DNA from: Shinella curvata
GTDB taxonomy: Bacteria; Pseudomonadota; Alphaproteobacteria; Rhizobiales; Rhizobiaceae
DNA length: 64,000 nt
Direction: 5' to 3'
NCBI RefSeq assembly: GCF_022899935.1
Contig: NZ_JALJCJ010000003.1
Location: 1-64,000, forward strand
The notes below the pieces were generated by a model that did not search any database, was not told the origin of the DNA, and was given only the letters and a program-made list of their open reading frames with translations. The position numbers were made by a program, and so were the translations under genes. Of the stretch, positions 41,409 to 51,513 are shown one piece after another (positions within the stretch are counted from its first letter, which is position 1; every line of letters begins with the position of its first letter).

Positions 41409-42551
41409 TCAATCCTTCAAGACGACGCCGGCGGTCTCGCCGAAGGAGACCCAGACCTTCTCATCATAGGCGATCGGGTCCTCGACCTCGCGCTGGGCAT
41501 TCAGCATGGAGGCCTTCACCACCTTGCCGCTGTCGAGCTTGACGTAGAATACGGTCATATCGCCGAGATAGCCGATATCCCAGATCTCGCCCTGCGCGGC
41601 ATTGACCGATGCGTCGGCGGGGGCGGCGCGCGTGACCTTCATCTTTTCCGGGCGGATGGCGAAACCGGCGGCGGAGCCGGCAGGCGGCGCACTACCCGCA
41701 GCAGTGCGGATGGTGAAGCCTTCGGCGACCGCCAGCTCGATCTTGCCATTGCCGCTGGCCGAAACCTTGCCGTCGAGAATGTTCACGTCGCCGATGAAGT
41801 CGGCCACGAAACGGGAATTCGGCGCTTCATAGATTTCCGCCGGCGTCGCAACCTGGATGACCTTGCCGTGGCTCATGACGGCGATGCGGTCGGCCATGGT
41901 CATTGCCTCTTCCTGGTCGTGGGTCACGACGACGAAGGTCAGGCCAAGTTCCTGCTGCAGGTCCATCAGTTCGAACTGGGTTTCCTCGCGCAGCTTCTTG
42001 TCGAGCGCGCCGAGCGGCTCATCGAGCAGCAGCACCTTCGGGCGCTTGGCGAGCGAACGGGCGAGCGCCACGCGCTGGCGCTGGCCGCCGGAGAGCTGAT
42101 GCGGCTTGCGCTTGGCGAATTTTTCGAGCTTCACGAGCTTGAGCATCTGGGTGACGCGCTCGGCGATCTCGTTTTTGGGCATGCCGTCCTGGCGAAGACC
42201 GAAGCCGATATTACTCTCGACCGTCATGTGCGGGAAGAGCGCGTAGGACTGGAACATCATGTTGACCGGCCGCTTGTAGGGCGGGATGCCGGCAATGTCC
42301 TGGCCGTCGAGGATGATCTCGCCCGAAGTCGGACGCTCGAAGCCGGCCAGCATGCGCAGAAGCGTGGACTTGCCGCAGCCCGAGGCGCCCAGCAGGGCGA
42401 AGAACTCGCGGTGATAGATGTTGAGCGTGAGATCATCGACGGCCGTGAAATCGCCGAACCTCTTCGTGACATTGCGGAACGTTATATACGGTTTTGCGTC
42501 CGGATCCGTCCACGGTGCGAAGGAACGACGGATATTGCCGAGAGATTTCAT
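41409..42551 (-). CDS. potG: Putrescine ABC transporter ATP-binding protein PotG
   Basis: 380-residue ATPase. Walker A GASGCGKST near residue 55, signature LSGGQRQRVALARSLAKRPKVLLLDEPLGALDKKLR near 155 (signature plus Walker B and D-loop), and switch His in VTHDQEEAMTMADRIAVMSHG. The C-terminal TOBE domain begins around residue 280 (FAIRPEKMKVTRA). The extra N-terminal 20 residues before YITFRNVTKRFGDF are normal for PotG. It follows potF after a hairpin that may reduce expression of the membrane components. Confidence 0.93.
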   Translation of the reverse strand: MKSLGNIRRSFAPWTDPDAKPYITFRNVTKRFGDFTAVDDLTLNIYHREFFALLGASGCGKSTLLRMLAGFERPTSGEIILDGQDIAGIPPYKRPVNMMFQSYALFPHMTVESNIGFGLRQDGMPKNEIAERVTQMLKLVKLEKFAKRKPHQLSGGQRQRVALARSLAKRPKVLLLDEPLGALDKKLREETQFELMDLQQELGLTFVVVTHDQEEAMTMADRIAVMSHGKVIQVATPAEIYEAPNSRFVADFIGDVNILDGKVSASGNGKIELAVAEGFTIRTAAGSAPPAGSAAGFAIRPEKMKVTRAAPADASVNAAQGEIWDIGYLGDMTVFYVKLDSGKVVKASMLNAQREVEDPIAYDEKVWVSFGETAGVVLKD

Positions 42552-42585
42552 TGCCTGTCCCCATCTCTTATTTTTAGGCAGCTCT

Positions 42586-42620
42586 TAAGAAAATTGCCCG
42601 GAAGAGGCTTCCGGGCAATT
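42586..42620 (-). terminator. Attenuator hairpin between potF and potG
   Basis: Perfect 12-bp stem (42592-42603 with 42609-42620), 5-base loop, running into TTTTCTT on the minus strand. It lies 14 bases past potF inside the operon, so it probably gives extra binding-protein mRNA. Confidence 0.75.
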
Positions 42621-42633
42621 CGCTTTGGACCGG

Positions 42634-43728
42634 TTACTGGCCGGTCACAATCTTGGTCCAGGTGCGCGTGAAGAGGCGCTGCGTCTTCGGATCGAGTGTT
42701 GTGTTGGTGAAGAGCTTCTTCAGCGTCTCGTCATCCGGATAGATCGTCGTGTCCTTGACGATCTCTTCCGGCATCACGGCCTGTGCCGCCTTGTTGCCGT
42801 TGGCATAGTGGATGTAGGTCGATGCCTTGGCGATGACTTCCGGGCGCATGATATAGTCGAGGAAGGCGTGGGCCTCTTCGACATGCGGCGCGTCGGCGGG
42901 GATCGCCATCTGGTCGAACCACATCTGCGTGCCTTCCTTCGGGATAGCATAGCCGATCTCGACGCCGTTCTTGGCTTCGTCCGCGCGGTCGCGACCCTGG
43001 AAGATATCGCCCGACCAGCCGACCGCGATGCAGATGTCGCCATTGGCGAGACCGTTGATGAACTCCGACGAATGGAACTTGCGAACGAACGGCCGGATCT
43101 TCTGCAGGGCTTCCTCGGCCTTTGCAATATCGGCTGGATCATGGCTGTCGGGGTTGAGACCCAGATAGGCAAGCGTGACCGGAATGATGTCGGTCGGGGA
43201 ATCCAGCAGGTTGATGCCGCAATCCTTGAGCTTTTCGGCATTGGCCGGATCGAAGATCACGTTCCAGCTGTCGATCTGGTCGGTGCCGAGCGCTTCCTTG
43301 ATCTTGGCCTTGTTATAGCCGATGCCGATCGTGCCCCACATGTAATTGATCGAATATTCGTTGCCAGGGTCGAACGGCTGCATGCGCTCAGCCACCATGT
43401 CCCACATGTTCTTCAGGTTGGGCAGCTTAGACTTGTCGAGCTTCTGATAGACGCCGGCAGAAATCTGGCGCTGCAGGAAGGTGTTGGTCGGCACGACCAC
43501 GTCATAGCCCGTGCCGCCGGCGAGCAGCTTCGTTTCAAGAATTTCGTTGCTATCGTAGACGTCGTAGACGACCTTGATGCCGGTTTCCTTGGTGAAGTCG
43601 TCGATGATCGAGCTATCGATATAATCCGACCAGTTGTAGACGTTGACCACCTTTTCCTGCGCAAGCGCGCTGCCGGCACCAAGGATAGCGCCCAGAGCAG
43701 CCGTCGCCAAAAGAATACGTCTTATCAT
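42634..43728 (-). CDS. potF: Putrescine ABC transporter substrate-binding protein PotF
   Basis: 364-residue periplasmic polyamine-binding protein. The signal peptide is MIRRILLATAALGAILGAGSALA. The mature protein begins QEKVVNVYNWSDYIDSSIIDDFTKETGIKVVYDVYDSNEI, the PotD/PotF start with the SD..D substrate contacts. WGTIGIGYNK and GWSGDIFQGRDRA carry further ligand-site residues. ATG 43728 follows GGGAGATAA; the longer frame to 43881 is promoter DNA. First gene of potFGHI. The puuA/puuB-like putrescine catabolic genes are at 53-56 kb. Confidence 0.93.
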   Translation of the reverse strand: MIRRILLATAALGAILGAGSALAQEKVVNVYNWSDYIDSSIIDDFTKETGIKVVYDVYDSNEILETKLLAGGTGYDVVVPTNTFLQRQISAGVYQKLDKSKLPNLKNMWDMVAERMQPFDPGNEYSINYMWGTIGIGYNKAKIKEALGTDQIDSWNVIFDPANAEKLKDCGINLLDSPTDIIPVTLAYLGLNPDSHDPADIAKAEEALQKIRPFVRKFHSSEFINGLANGDICIAVGWSGDIFQGRDRADEAKNGVEIGYAIPKEGTQMWFDQMAIPADAPHVEEAHAFLDYIMRPEVIAKASTYIHYANGNKAAQAVMPEEIVKDTTIYPDDETLKKLFTNTTLDPKTQRLFTRTWTKIVTGQ

Positions 43729-43912
43729 TGATTTATCTCCCAGTTTCTTTCGCGGGTCTATGAGTTCGTAGGAAGAACAGTCGCCGATTATGGTTGTTTT
43801 TCGGGAGGCGACAAGCTGCATTCTACGCAAACAGAGAGTGAATTTTGATATCACATTGTTCCCATTCCTATCAGATTTCAAAACCTATCGGCGACGGAAA
43901 TCAAGCAGAAAT

Positions 43913-45328
43913 TTACTGGAAGTCGAAAAGGCTGAGACCTGCGACCATTTCATCGAGCCCGAGCGGACGAGTCACGGGGGGCTCCGCACGCGCCAGACAG
44001 CCCTGCCGCTCGCACAATCGACAGGCCGTACCGACCGCAACAGTGCCATCGCGCCGCACCGCCTCGCCATAGACCGTCTCCTCCGCATGGGCGGCATCGC
44101 AGCCCAGCAGCAGCGCGGTGCGACGCACCCGCTCGCCGAAGGTGCCCTGCGGCCCTTCCAGCGTGCGCGACACCGTCAGGAACGCCCCGCCATCGGGCAT
44201 CTCGACGCGGTCGACAAGAATCTGCCCCGGCTGGGAGAAGGCCGAATGCACGCCGAGCTTCGGACAGCCACCGCCGAAACGCGCCTGTGGAAAGCCCTGC
44301 GCGCCCGCCCGGCGGAAACGGTGGCCAGCATTGTCGATCTCCAGCATGAAGAAGGGCACGCCCGTCTTGCCCGGCCGCTGCAACATGGTCAGCCGGTTCG
44401 CGGCCTGCTCGAAGGAGACGCCGAAGCGCGAGCGCAGCACATCGACATCGTAACGCACGCGCTGTGCCGTCGTATGGAAGGCCTCGTAGGGCATCATCAG
44501 CGCATGGGCGGCGTAGCGCGCCAGTTCGAAGCGGGCGATGCGCTTCGCCTCCGCCGTCGAGAAGGCAAGCAGGTCGAGTTCGGCGAAGATTTCGTCCTGA
44601 AGCGCAAGCTGCACCGTCTCCATGGCGATCTCGCGCAGCTGATCGAAGGGCGACAGGCGCTCGGAAAGAAAGAGGCGCATGGAGTGCCGGTCGAAGCGGC
44701 GGCGCAGGTTCGGCATGGTGTGGACCGGCAGCGCGCGCACCACGACGCCGTGCTCCTTGCGCAGCCAGCCCTTGAGGGCGTTGGCCAGGTCGTCGCCGGG
44801 CGCCAGCGCCGCATGAAACCGCTCGGCCGCCTCCTCGATTGCCCCGAAATAGTTGGGCCGCCCTTCCAGCTTGTCGCGCACCTCGTCCATCGGCAGCAGC
44901 GTGCCGGCAAGCGTCGTGGCATGCCCCTCGCGGGCGAGCAGGTCGGCAAGGTCGGTCAGGCGGGCGGCCTGCTCGCGATAGGCGCGGTAGAGCTTGACGA
45001 TGCCGCTTGCGACATTCGGCGCGGCGTCGGCGATTTCCACCAGCTCGTGATCGCCCGGCAGTTCGCCTGAGAGCAGCGGATCGGCAAAGACCTCGCGCAG
45101 CTGGCGGGCATGGCCGGCACTCTCGCCCTGGAGATCATCGAGATCGACCTTGTAGACGGAGGCGAGCCGCAACAGCAGCTGCACCGTCAGCGGGCGCTGG
45201 TTGCGCTCGATGAGGTTGAGATAGGACGGCGAGATCGACAGACCCTCGGCCATCGCCGTCTGGGTCAGGCCGAGCGTGTTGCGGATGCGCCGGACTTTCG
45301 GCCCGGCAAAGATCTTGTTCTCCGCCAT
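43913..45328 (-). CDS. ScfR/RamB-like XRE family regulator (short-chain acyl-CoA type)
   Basis: 471-residue regulator with an XRE helix-turn-helix at residues 9-65 (VRRIRNTLGLTQTAMAEGLSISPSYLNLIERNQRPL), a central IrrE-like (DUF955) region near 250-330 (AEAKRIARFELARYAAHALMMPYEAFHTTAQR), and a DUF2083-type C-terminus with clustered cysteines (CRLCERQGC). This architecture is that of ScfR/RamB/MccR proteins, which sense acyl-CoA thioesters and control the glyoxylate shunt, acetate or propionate use. It is divergent from isocitrate lyase, strongly suggesting that it controls aceA. No zinc-type HExxH is preserved, so protease activity is unlikely. Confidence 0.87.
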   Translation of the reverse strand: MAENKIFAGPKVRRIRNTLGLTQTAMAEGLSISPSYLNLIERNQRPLTVQLLLRLASVYKVDLDDLQGESAGHARQLREVFADPLLSGELPGDHELVEIADAAPNVASGIVKLYRAYREQAARLTDLADLLAREGHATTLAGTLLPMDEVRDKLEGRPNYFGAIEEAAERFHAALAPGDDLANALKGWLRKEHGVVVRALPVHTMPNLRRRFDRHSMRLFLSERLSPFDQLREIAMETVQLALQDEIFAELDLLAFSTAEAKRIARFELARYAAHALMMPYEAFHTTAQRVRYDVDVLRSRFGVSFEQAANRLTMLQRPGKTGVPFFMLEIDNAGHRFRRAGAQGFPQARFGGGCPKLGVHSAFSQPGQILVDRVEMPDGGAFLTVSRTLEGPQGTFGERVRRTALLLGCDAAHAEETVYGEAVRRDGTVAVGTACRLCERQGCLARAEPPVTRPLGLDEMVAGLSLFDFQ

Positions 45329-45547
45329 ATGTCACATCCTTTACACGGATTGCCTGATTACTGAATTTACAATCTTTACTTTTTTACATATCGAAACTGT
45401 CAAAGACAAGACATCATTACCCGATTATCCCGCTGATTTTCCGGTTTTCTCTCGCCCTATTGTGCGCTGCGATGTAAATACTGTCACATGAAATCGGGCA
45501 ACGATATGACACCAGCCCGATCCCGAGACATCGCATTGGAGGATACT

Positions 45548-46837
<1,290 letters not shown>

Positions 46838-46873
46838 CCCCGAACGTCAACCTTCAAGAACCCCAACAGAGCC

Positions 46874-46914
46874 GCATTCCTGCGATGGCAGGCGTACCGC
46901 CTGCCTGCAAATGC
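46874..46914 (+). terminator. Hairpin downstream of aceA
   Basis: 8-bp GC-rich stem (46887-46894 with 46898-46905) inside a 5-bp outer stem (46874-46878 with 46910-46914). No T-run follows, so it may be an mRNA 3'-end stabiliser or attenuator ahead of the next small gene. Confidence 0.45.
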
Positions 46915-46933
46915 TCATAAGAGGAGAAATGCC

Positions 46934-47173
46934 ATGACAGTCCAGACCCGAGTCAAGGAACGCGCTGAAGAACAGGCTTCCGCGATGACCCCCGACCAGC
47001 AAGCCATGATCCGCATGGTCGCCAACGACCTGCACCGCCTCAACCAGTCCGTCATGAAGGCGGTCGAGGCCGGCGTCTCGGTCGAGCTCGTCCGCTCCGC
47101 CCGTCACCATGGCGGCGAGGGCAACTGGGGCGACCTGCTGATCCCGGTCATCGTAACGCAGGGTCGCGGCTGA
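46934..47173 (+). CDS. Small conserved hypothetical protein downstream of aceA
   Basis: 79-residue soluble protein (MTVQTRVKERAEEQASAMTPDQQAMIRMVANDLHRLNQ ...). It has a strong AAGAGGAG ribosome site and a good terminator behind it, which support it as a real gene. It is helical in the first two thirds, then HHGGEGNWGDLLIPVIV. I do not recognise a family. Position suggests co-transcription with aceA, so induction on C2 substrates is possible. Confidence 0.75.
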   Translation: MTVQTRVKERAEEQASAMTPDQQAMIRMVANDLHRLNQSVMKAVEAGVSVELVRSARHHGGEGNWGDLLIPVIVTQGRG

Positions 47174-47194
47174 CAGGCACCATCCAGTCAAAGA

Positions 47195-47227
47195 AAATCC
47201 CCGGCGTTCCCTGCGCCGGGGATTTTT
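47195..47227 (+). terminator. Rho-independent terminator after the aceA-linked small gene
   Basis: Perfect 12-bp stem (47195-47206 with 47214-47225), 7-base loop, TTTTT. It can also serve the convergent LysR gene ending at 47227. Confidence 0.9.
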
Positions 47228-48099
47228 CATGTCCGGCTCGGCCTCTTGCCGGCGAAGAGATCGCCATGGCTCTTCAGGAGCCGGAACAGCCGGTCGGAGA
47301 CGGTGCGGATGTCGCGGCGGTGTCGGTCCTCGCTGTTGGCGACGATCCACTGGTGATGCCGCAGTTCACGGATTTCCTCGCCCGCGCGCTCCAGATCCGG
47401 ATCGAGATCGCCGACGAAACACGGCAGCACGGCCTGCCCTGCACCGGAACGCACCAGATCGAGCAGCGAGCGCGGCCGGCTGACGATGACGGCGACGGAA
47501 TTGCCCGTTCGTTCATGCGGCCAGCGCAGATAGGCCGAGACCGCATCCTCCTCCGAGACCGCTAACCAGCGATCGGCCAGCGCATCACCGGCGTTCTTGC
47601 GGCGATAGGGGGCATAGGCGACGTCACCCGCCGGTCGGCTGATCAGGGCCGGCTCGGTCGGCTCGACAGCGCGAAGGCCGACATCCACCTCGCGATGCGT
47701 CAGCGTCGCGCGGCGCTCGGACACGGAGAGATCGAGGCGGAAGGGATCCTTGCCGGTGCATATGGCGGACATGTTTTCGCAGACGAGCCACGTGACCCAG
47801 GTGCCGGCCATGACGCGCACGGTGCTCGTCCCCTGCCCCTCCTGCCGCCAGCTTTCCACGCCGCGGGCGATCGCCTCCATGCCGAGAAGCCGTTCATACA
47901 GCGCCTGACCCTCGCCCGTCAGCCGGTAGCCGGTCTGGCTGCGCAAGAAAAGCGCCCGCCCGATCGCCTCCTCCAGCTGCAACACCCGCCGTCCCACGGT
48001 GGCGGGGCTGAGGCCGATTGCCTGCGCGGCGCCTGTCAACCCACCCTGCCGGGCGACATCGAGGAAAATGCGATAGGATTCCCAGGAAATGTCTTTCAT
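47227..48099 (-). CDS. LysR family transcriptional regulator
   Basis: 290-residue LysR-type regulator. HTH: SWESYRIFLDVARQGGLTGAAQAIGLSPATVGRRVLQLEEAIGRALFLRSQTGYRLTGEG. The substrate domain from about residue 90 is typical. The ATG at 48099 lacks a strong ribosome site but opens the domain; the longer frame to 48399 runs through the neighbouring small gene on the other strand. Divergent from that 48-residue gene. Target and ligand unknown. Confidence 0.86.
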   Translation of the reverse strand: MKDISWESYRIFLDVARQGGLTGAAQAIGLSPATVGRRVLQLEEAIGRALFLRSQTGYRLTGEGQALYERLLGMEAIARGVESWRQEGQGTSTVRVMAGTWVTWLVCENMSAICTGKDPFRLDLSVSERRATLTHREVDVGLRAVEPTEPALISRPAGDVAYAPYRRKNAGDALADRWLAVSEEDAVSAYLRWPHERTGNSVAVIVSRPRSLLDLVRSGAGQAVLPCFVGDLDPDLERAGEEIRELRHHQWIVANSEDRHRRDIRTVSDRLFRLLKSHGDLFAGKRPSRT

Positions 48100-48256
48100 G
48101 GATGAAAAACATAGCACGGAATTCGGCGTACCTGAATGCGGTTTTGAAGGATAGATTCGAACCGTGAACAAGGCGCCCGGCGCCAATCTTTCCGACAGAA
48201 GCCTTTGTGCGCCCTCCCGCGCCGCGGCTTCCCGTTGCCTTTCAAAGGAGACAGCC

Positions 48257-48403
48257 ATGCACGACATGCTCGGACTTGCCATACTCTTCGAGCTTTCCAA
48301 GAATGACGCACGCCGCAGACACGAATTCGACCATCTGATCGACAAACATCCGTTGCGCACCCGGCTCCGTCGTGTCGCAAAGGCTTTTGGGCTCGCCAAA
48401 TGA
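48257..48403 (+). CDS. 48-residue hypothetical protein
   Basis: Short protein MHDMLGLAILFELSKNDARRRHEFDHLIDKHPLRTRLRRVAKAFGLAK. AAAGGAG six bases upstream of ATG 48257 and a terminator starting one base after the stop codon support it as a real gene. The N-terminal ten residues are hydrophobic, the rest strongly basic and amphipathic. No family recognised. The earlier in-frame ATG at 48164 is less likely because it lacks a ribosome site. Confidence 0.6.
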   Translation: MHDMLGLAILFELSKNDARRRHEFDHLIDKHPLRTRLRRVAKAFGLAK

Positions 48404-48432
48404 GAAAGGCCCGGCAGTGCCGGGCCTTTCTC
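48404..48432. terminator. Bidirectional terminator between small gene and chemoreceptor gene
   Basis: Perfect 12-bp stem (48404-48415 with 48419-48430), 3-base loop. It sits directly after the 48-residue gene and 19 bases past the convergent chemoreceptor gene. Confidence 0.85.
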
Positions 48433-48449
48433 GTTCTTAACGACCTGTA

Positions 48450-50972
48450 TCAGGCCGCGCGATAAACCGCGTGTTCGTCCGCCTCCAGGCGGAACTGTTC
48501 GACGAGCATCATCAGCGTGTCGGCATCGCCGGCAAGCTTGCGGCTGGCGGTGGTCGTGAGATCGACCATCGAGGCGTTCTGCTGTGTCATCTGGTCCATC
48601 TGGTTGACGGAACCGTTGACCTCCTGCAGCGCCACCGCTTGGTCGCGGCTGGCCGTCGCCATCATGTCCACATGCTGGCTGACGGTGACGATCTGCTGGC
48701 TGATCGAGGCGAGCACCGAGCCCGTCTCCTGCACGAGATGCGCACCGGCACTGACCTCGCTCGTCGATTTCTCGATCAGGCCCTTGATCTCGCGGGCCGC
48801 ACTGGCCGAACGCTGGGCAAGCTCGCGCACTTCCTGCGCCACGACCGCAAAGCCCTTGCCGGCCTCGCCCGCACGCGCGGCTTCGATACCGGCATTCAGC
48901 GCCAGCAGGTTGGTCTGGAAGGCGATGTCATCGATGACCTCGATGATCTGCTCGATCTGGCGCGAGGCGCCCTCGATGCGGCCCATGGCGGCAATCGCGT
49001 TGTTGACGACGGAAGCGGAACTGTCGGCGCTGCGCTTGGTGGCGCCGACGACGACATTGGCCTCATGCGCCCGTTCGGCGGAGGAGCGCACGGTCACCGT
49101 GATCTGCTCGACGGCGGCCGCGGTCTCTTCCAGCGAGGAGGCCTGCGCTTCGGTACGCTTGGAGAGCGCATCGGCCGATTGCAGCATGTCGGAGCCGCTG
49201 CGCTGGATCGACATCGCATTGTTGCGGATCTGGCCGAGCGTATCCTGCAAGCGCTCGAGCGAGACGTTGAAGTCCTGGCGCAGCTGTTCGAGGCGGCCGG
49301 TGAAGGGTGTCTCGATCTGGCGCGACAGGTCACCTTGAGCCAGACGGCCAAGGCCAGCGGCAAGCGCGTTCACGGCAAAGTCGATCTGCCGGTCGAGCGC
49401 CTGCTTTTCTTCATCGTTGCGGGTGCGTTCGGCATCCGCCTCGGCGCGCTGCTGTTCGCTTTCGGCTTCCACGCGGATCTTCGACAGGGCGTTTTCCTTG
49501 AACACGCCCAGCGCGCGGGCCATGTCGCCGATTTCGTCGGCACGGCCTTCGCCGGAAATGCCGGTGTCGAGGAAACCATCGGCCAGGCGGCGCATGGCAC
49601 CGGTGATCTGGCCGATCGGCCCCTTCAGCGTCAGGACCAGCGCGATACCGGCGAGAATGGCGATGGCCGCGCCGACGACGGTCGCAAGAACCGAGACCTG
49701 GTTGGCCTTTTCACGCTCCGTGCCGGCGCTGGTCTTCTGCTCCTCGGCAAACTGGCTGAGCAGGTTCCAGATCGAATCGATGGACTGGCCTGCGGCATCG
49801 AAATCGGCATTGCGCTGGGCGCTGATCTTCACCAGCGCATCGCTGTCGGCCTGAATGCGCTCAAGCACCGGCGTCAGCGTCTCATCGACCTTGTCGAAGA
49901 ACGGCAGGCCGCTCGCCGTACCGCGCAGGCCCTTGATGTCGATCTGCAGCATGGACAGGTTGCCAAGCAGTTTCACGCGATTTTCATCCGAGGTCTGGCC
50001 AAGGAAGCGCACGGCCGCCACTTCGATGTCGTCGATCGACGAGACCAGCTTGCGTGTTGAGGCGAGAACGGCTTCGGACTTGATGATCGGTTCGTCGAGC
50101 TCGCCGAAAATGCGGGTCGCCTCGCGCATCTTTTCTGCGGCTGCGCCCTGAAGCTGGATGGTGACCTGGCGGAAACGGTTCACGCGGCGCGCCATTTCCG
50201 GCACCGTCACGGCGGCCGGATCCGACGAGGATAGGAAGCCGCCCAGTTCGTTGATCGTGTTGCGGATGGTGATGGATACGACCTTCTGGCTCTTCGGCAG
50301 GATCGTCGAGATCGAGCGCTCGGTCTTCGAGATGAAGGGGAAACGCTCCTTGATGACCTTCAGCTGGTCTTCCGGCGTCGCGCCACGACTGAACTCCGAG
50401 AGCAGATCGCCGAAGAACTTGCTAGCCGTCGTCAGGCGCTCGGCTTCACGCAGCATGCTCTTGGCGGCGTTTTCGTTCTGCCGCACGGTGCGCTGCACCT
50501 TGGTCGCCTCGTCGAGGATTTTCACCTGCTCGCTGGACAGCGTGCCGAGGTTCTTGCTCATCTTGTCGTGCAGCCTGTTCTCGTTGACGTAGAGCAGCCA
50601 CAGACCGTCCATGCGGGCCTCGATATCTTTGGTCTGCTTCTGGGCATCCAGGAGCTTGGAGGCATCGACATCCGGCGTCAGGCCGTCCATCGTCTGGCGC
50701 AGCAGCTTGACCTGCGCCTTCAGCTTTTCGTTGACCGCATCGCGCGTCTCTTCGCTGGTATTCTGGAGAAACCGGTTCATGCCGGCATAGACGTCCTTGA
50801 AGCCGCTCAGCGACTGGAGGACGCTGTTGGAAATCTCCATGCGGCCTTGCAGCAGGCCGGACGCATAGAGTCCGGTAAAGCCCACGGCGCAGATCGAGAG
50901 CACGAAGGGCAGAATGAAGACCAGAACCTTCGTCTGAATCTTGAAGCGTGCGAGAATGCGATCAATAAACAT
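48450..50972 (-). CDS. Methyl-accepting chemotaxis protein with large periplasmic domain
   Basis: 840-residue chemoreceptor. The first membrane helix is near residues 15-40 ([24 protein letters not shown]). A long all-helical sensor region follows (about 40-405), then a second membrane helix ([22 protein letters not shown]), a HAMP domain ([21 protein letters not shown]) and a linker. The signalling domain has the hairpin tip [34 protein letters not shown]. The sensor is much larger than common four-helix or Cache sensors and recalls S. meliloti McpZ. No CheR-tethering pentapeptide is obvious at the end (YRAA). Start 50972 or 50984 (both in frame). Confidence 0.9.
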   Translation of the reverse strand: MFIDRILARFKIQTKVLVFILPFVLSICAVGFTGLYASGLLQGRMEISNSVLQSLSGFKDVYAGMNRFLQNTSEETRDAVNEKLKAQVKLLRQTMDGLTPDVDASKLLDAQKQTKDIEARMDGLWLLYVNENRLHDKMSKNLGTLSSEQVKILDEATKVQRTVRQNENAAKSMLREAERLTTASKFFGDLLSEFSRGATPEDQLKVIKERFPFISKTERSISTILPKSQKVVSITIRNTINELGGFLSSSDPAAVTVPEMARRVNRFRQVTIQLQGAAAEKMREATRIFGELDEPIIKSEAVLASTRKLVSSIDDIEVAAVRFLGQTSDENRVKLLGNLSMLQIDIKGLRGTASGLPFFDKVDETLTPVLERIQADSDALVKISAQRNADFDAAGQSIDSIWNLLSQFAEEQKTSAGTEREKANQVSVLATVVGAAIAILAGIALVLTLKGPIGQITGAMRRLADGFLDTGISGEGRADEIGDMARALGVFKENALSKIRVEAESEQQRAEADAERTRNDEEKQALDRQIDFAVNALAAGLGRLAQGDLSRQIETPFTGRLEQLRQDFNVSLERLQDTLGQIRNNAMSIQRSGSDMLQSADALSKRTEAQASSLEETAAAVEQITVTVRSSAERAHEANVVVGATKRSADSSASVVNNAIAAMGRIEGASRQIEQIIEVIDDIAFQTNLLALNAGIEAARAGEAGKGFAVVAQEVRELAQRSASAAREIKGLIEKSTSEVSAGAHLVQETGSVLASISQQIVTVSQHVDMMATASRDQAVALQEVNGSVNQMDQMTQQNASMVDLTTTASRKLAGDADTLMMLVEQFRLEADEHAVYRAA

Positions 50973-51212
50973 TTGGCGGAACATCCGTTGTCGGCGTGCT
51001 CCACCCCTGCCCTTTTTAGGGCCTCCCCAGGATTCGGACGCCGGATTACCGACTTCATGCGGCAGCAATGCCGCGCATCCGGGGGAGCAATCATTGCACG
51101 CCGCATGCATCCGTCATGGGACGCGGCTTCCGGAACCCTATGCAGGGATCATCGGCGGCAATCTTTAAAATTCCATCACCAATTTAAACCGATTTATGAC
51201 GGTTCGAATGTG
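50973..51212. other. Intergenic region upstream of the chemoreceptor
   Basis: 240 bases, the promoter region of the leftward receptor gene. No gene-like frame with support and no strong hairpin. It is less GC-rich at 51160-51205. Confidence 0.4.
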
Positions 51213-51350
51213 TCAAAGCGCGGTGATGGCGAGGACGGCGACAAGCAGAGCGGCAAGCGCGCAATTGATACCGATCGCAACAAGGCGGCGGCGGTTTTCC
51301 TGAGCGGCGGCCATGGCGATGGCGCGGGCGGGACAGCGTCTTTCAGACAT
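51213..51350 (-). CDS. Possible 45-residue membrane protein
   Basis: ATG 51350 opens a 45-codon frame: a basic N-terminus (MSERRCPARAIAMAAAQENRRR) followed by one hydrophobic helix (LVAIGINCALAALLVAVLAITAL). GGAG lies nine bases upstream. No family recognised; could be a real small protein or chance. Confidence 0.4.
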   Translation of the reverse strand: MSERRCPARAIAMAAAQENRRRLVAIGINCALAALLVAVLAITAL

Positions 51351-51513
51351 GCGGTGAAACTCCGTTACGCAAGAACAGAAACCCCGGATGATCCGGCCAG
51401 CCGGCCCACATCATGTTGCCTCCCTGATGCGGGAAACGCCGACATTCCCGCAGCATCCGCCGCGAGGTCTTAACGGGCGGTAAAGACCGTATCGCTATTC
51501 CTGCGCGAGAAAT

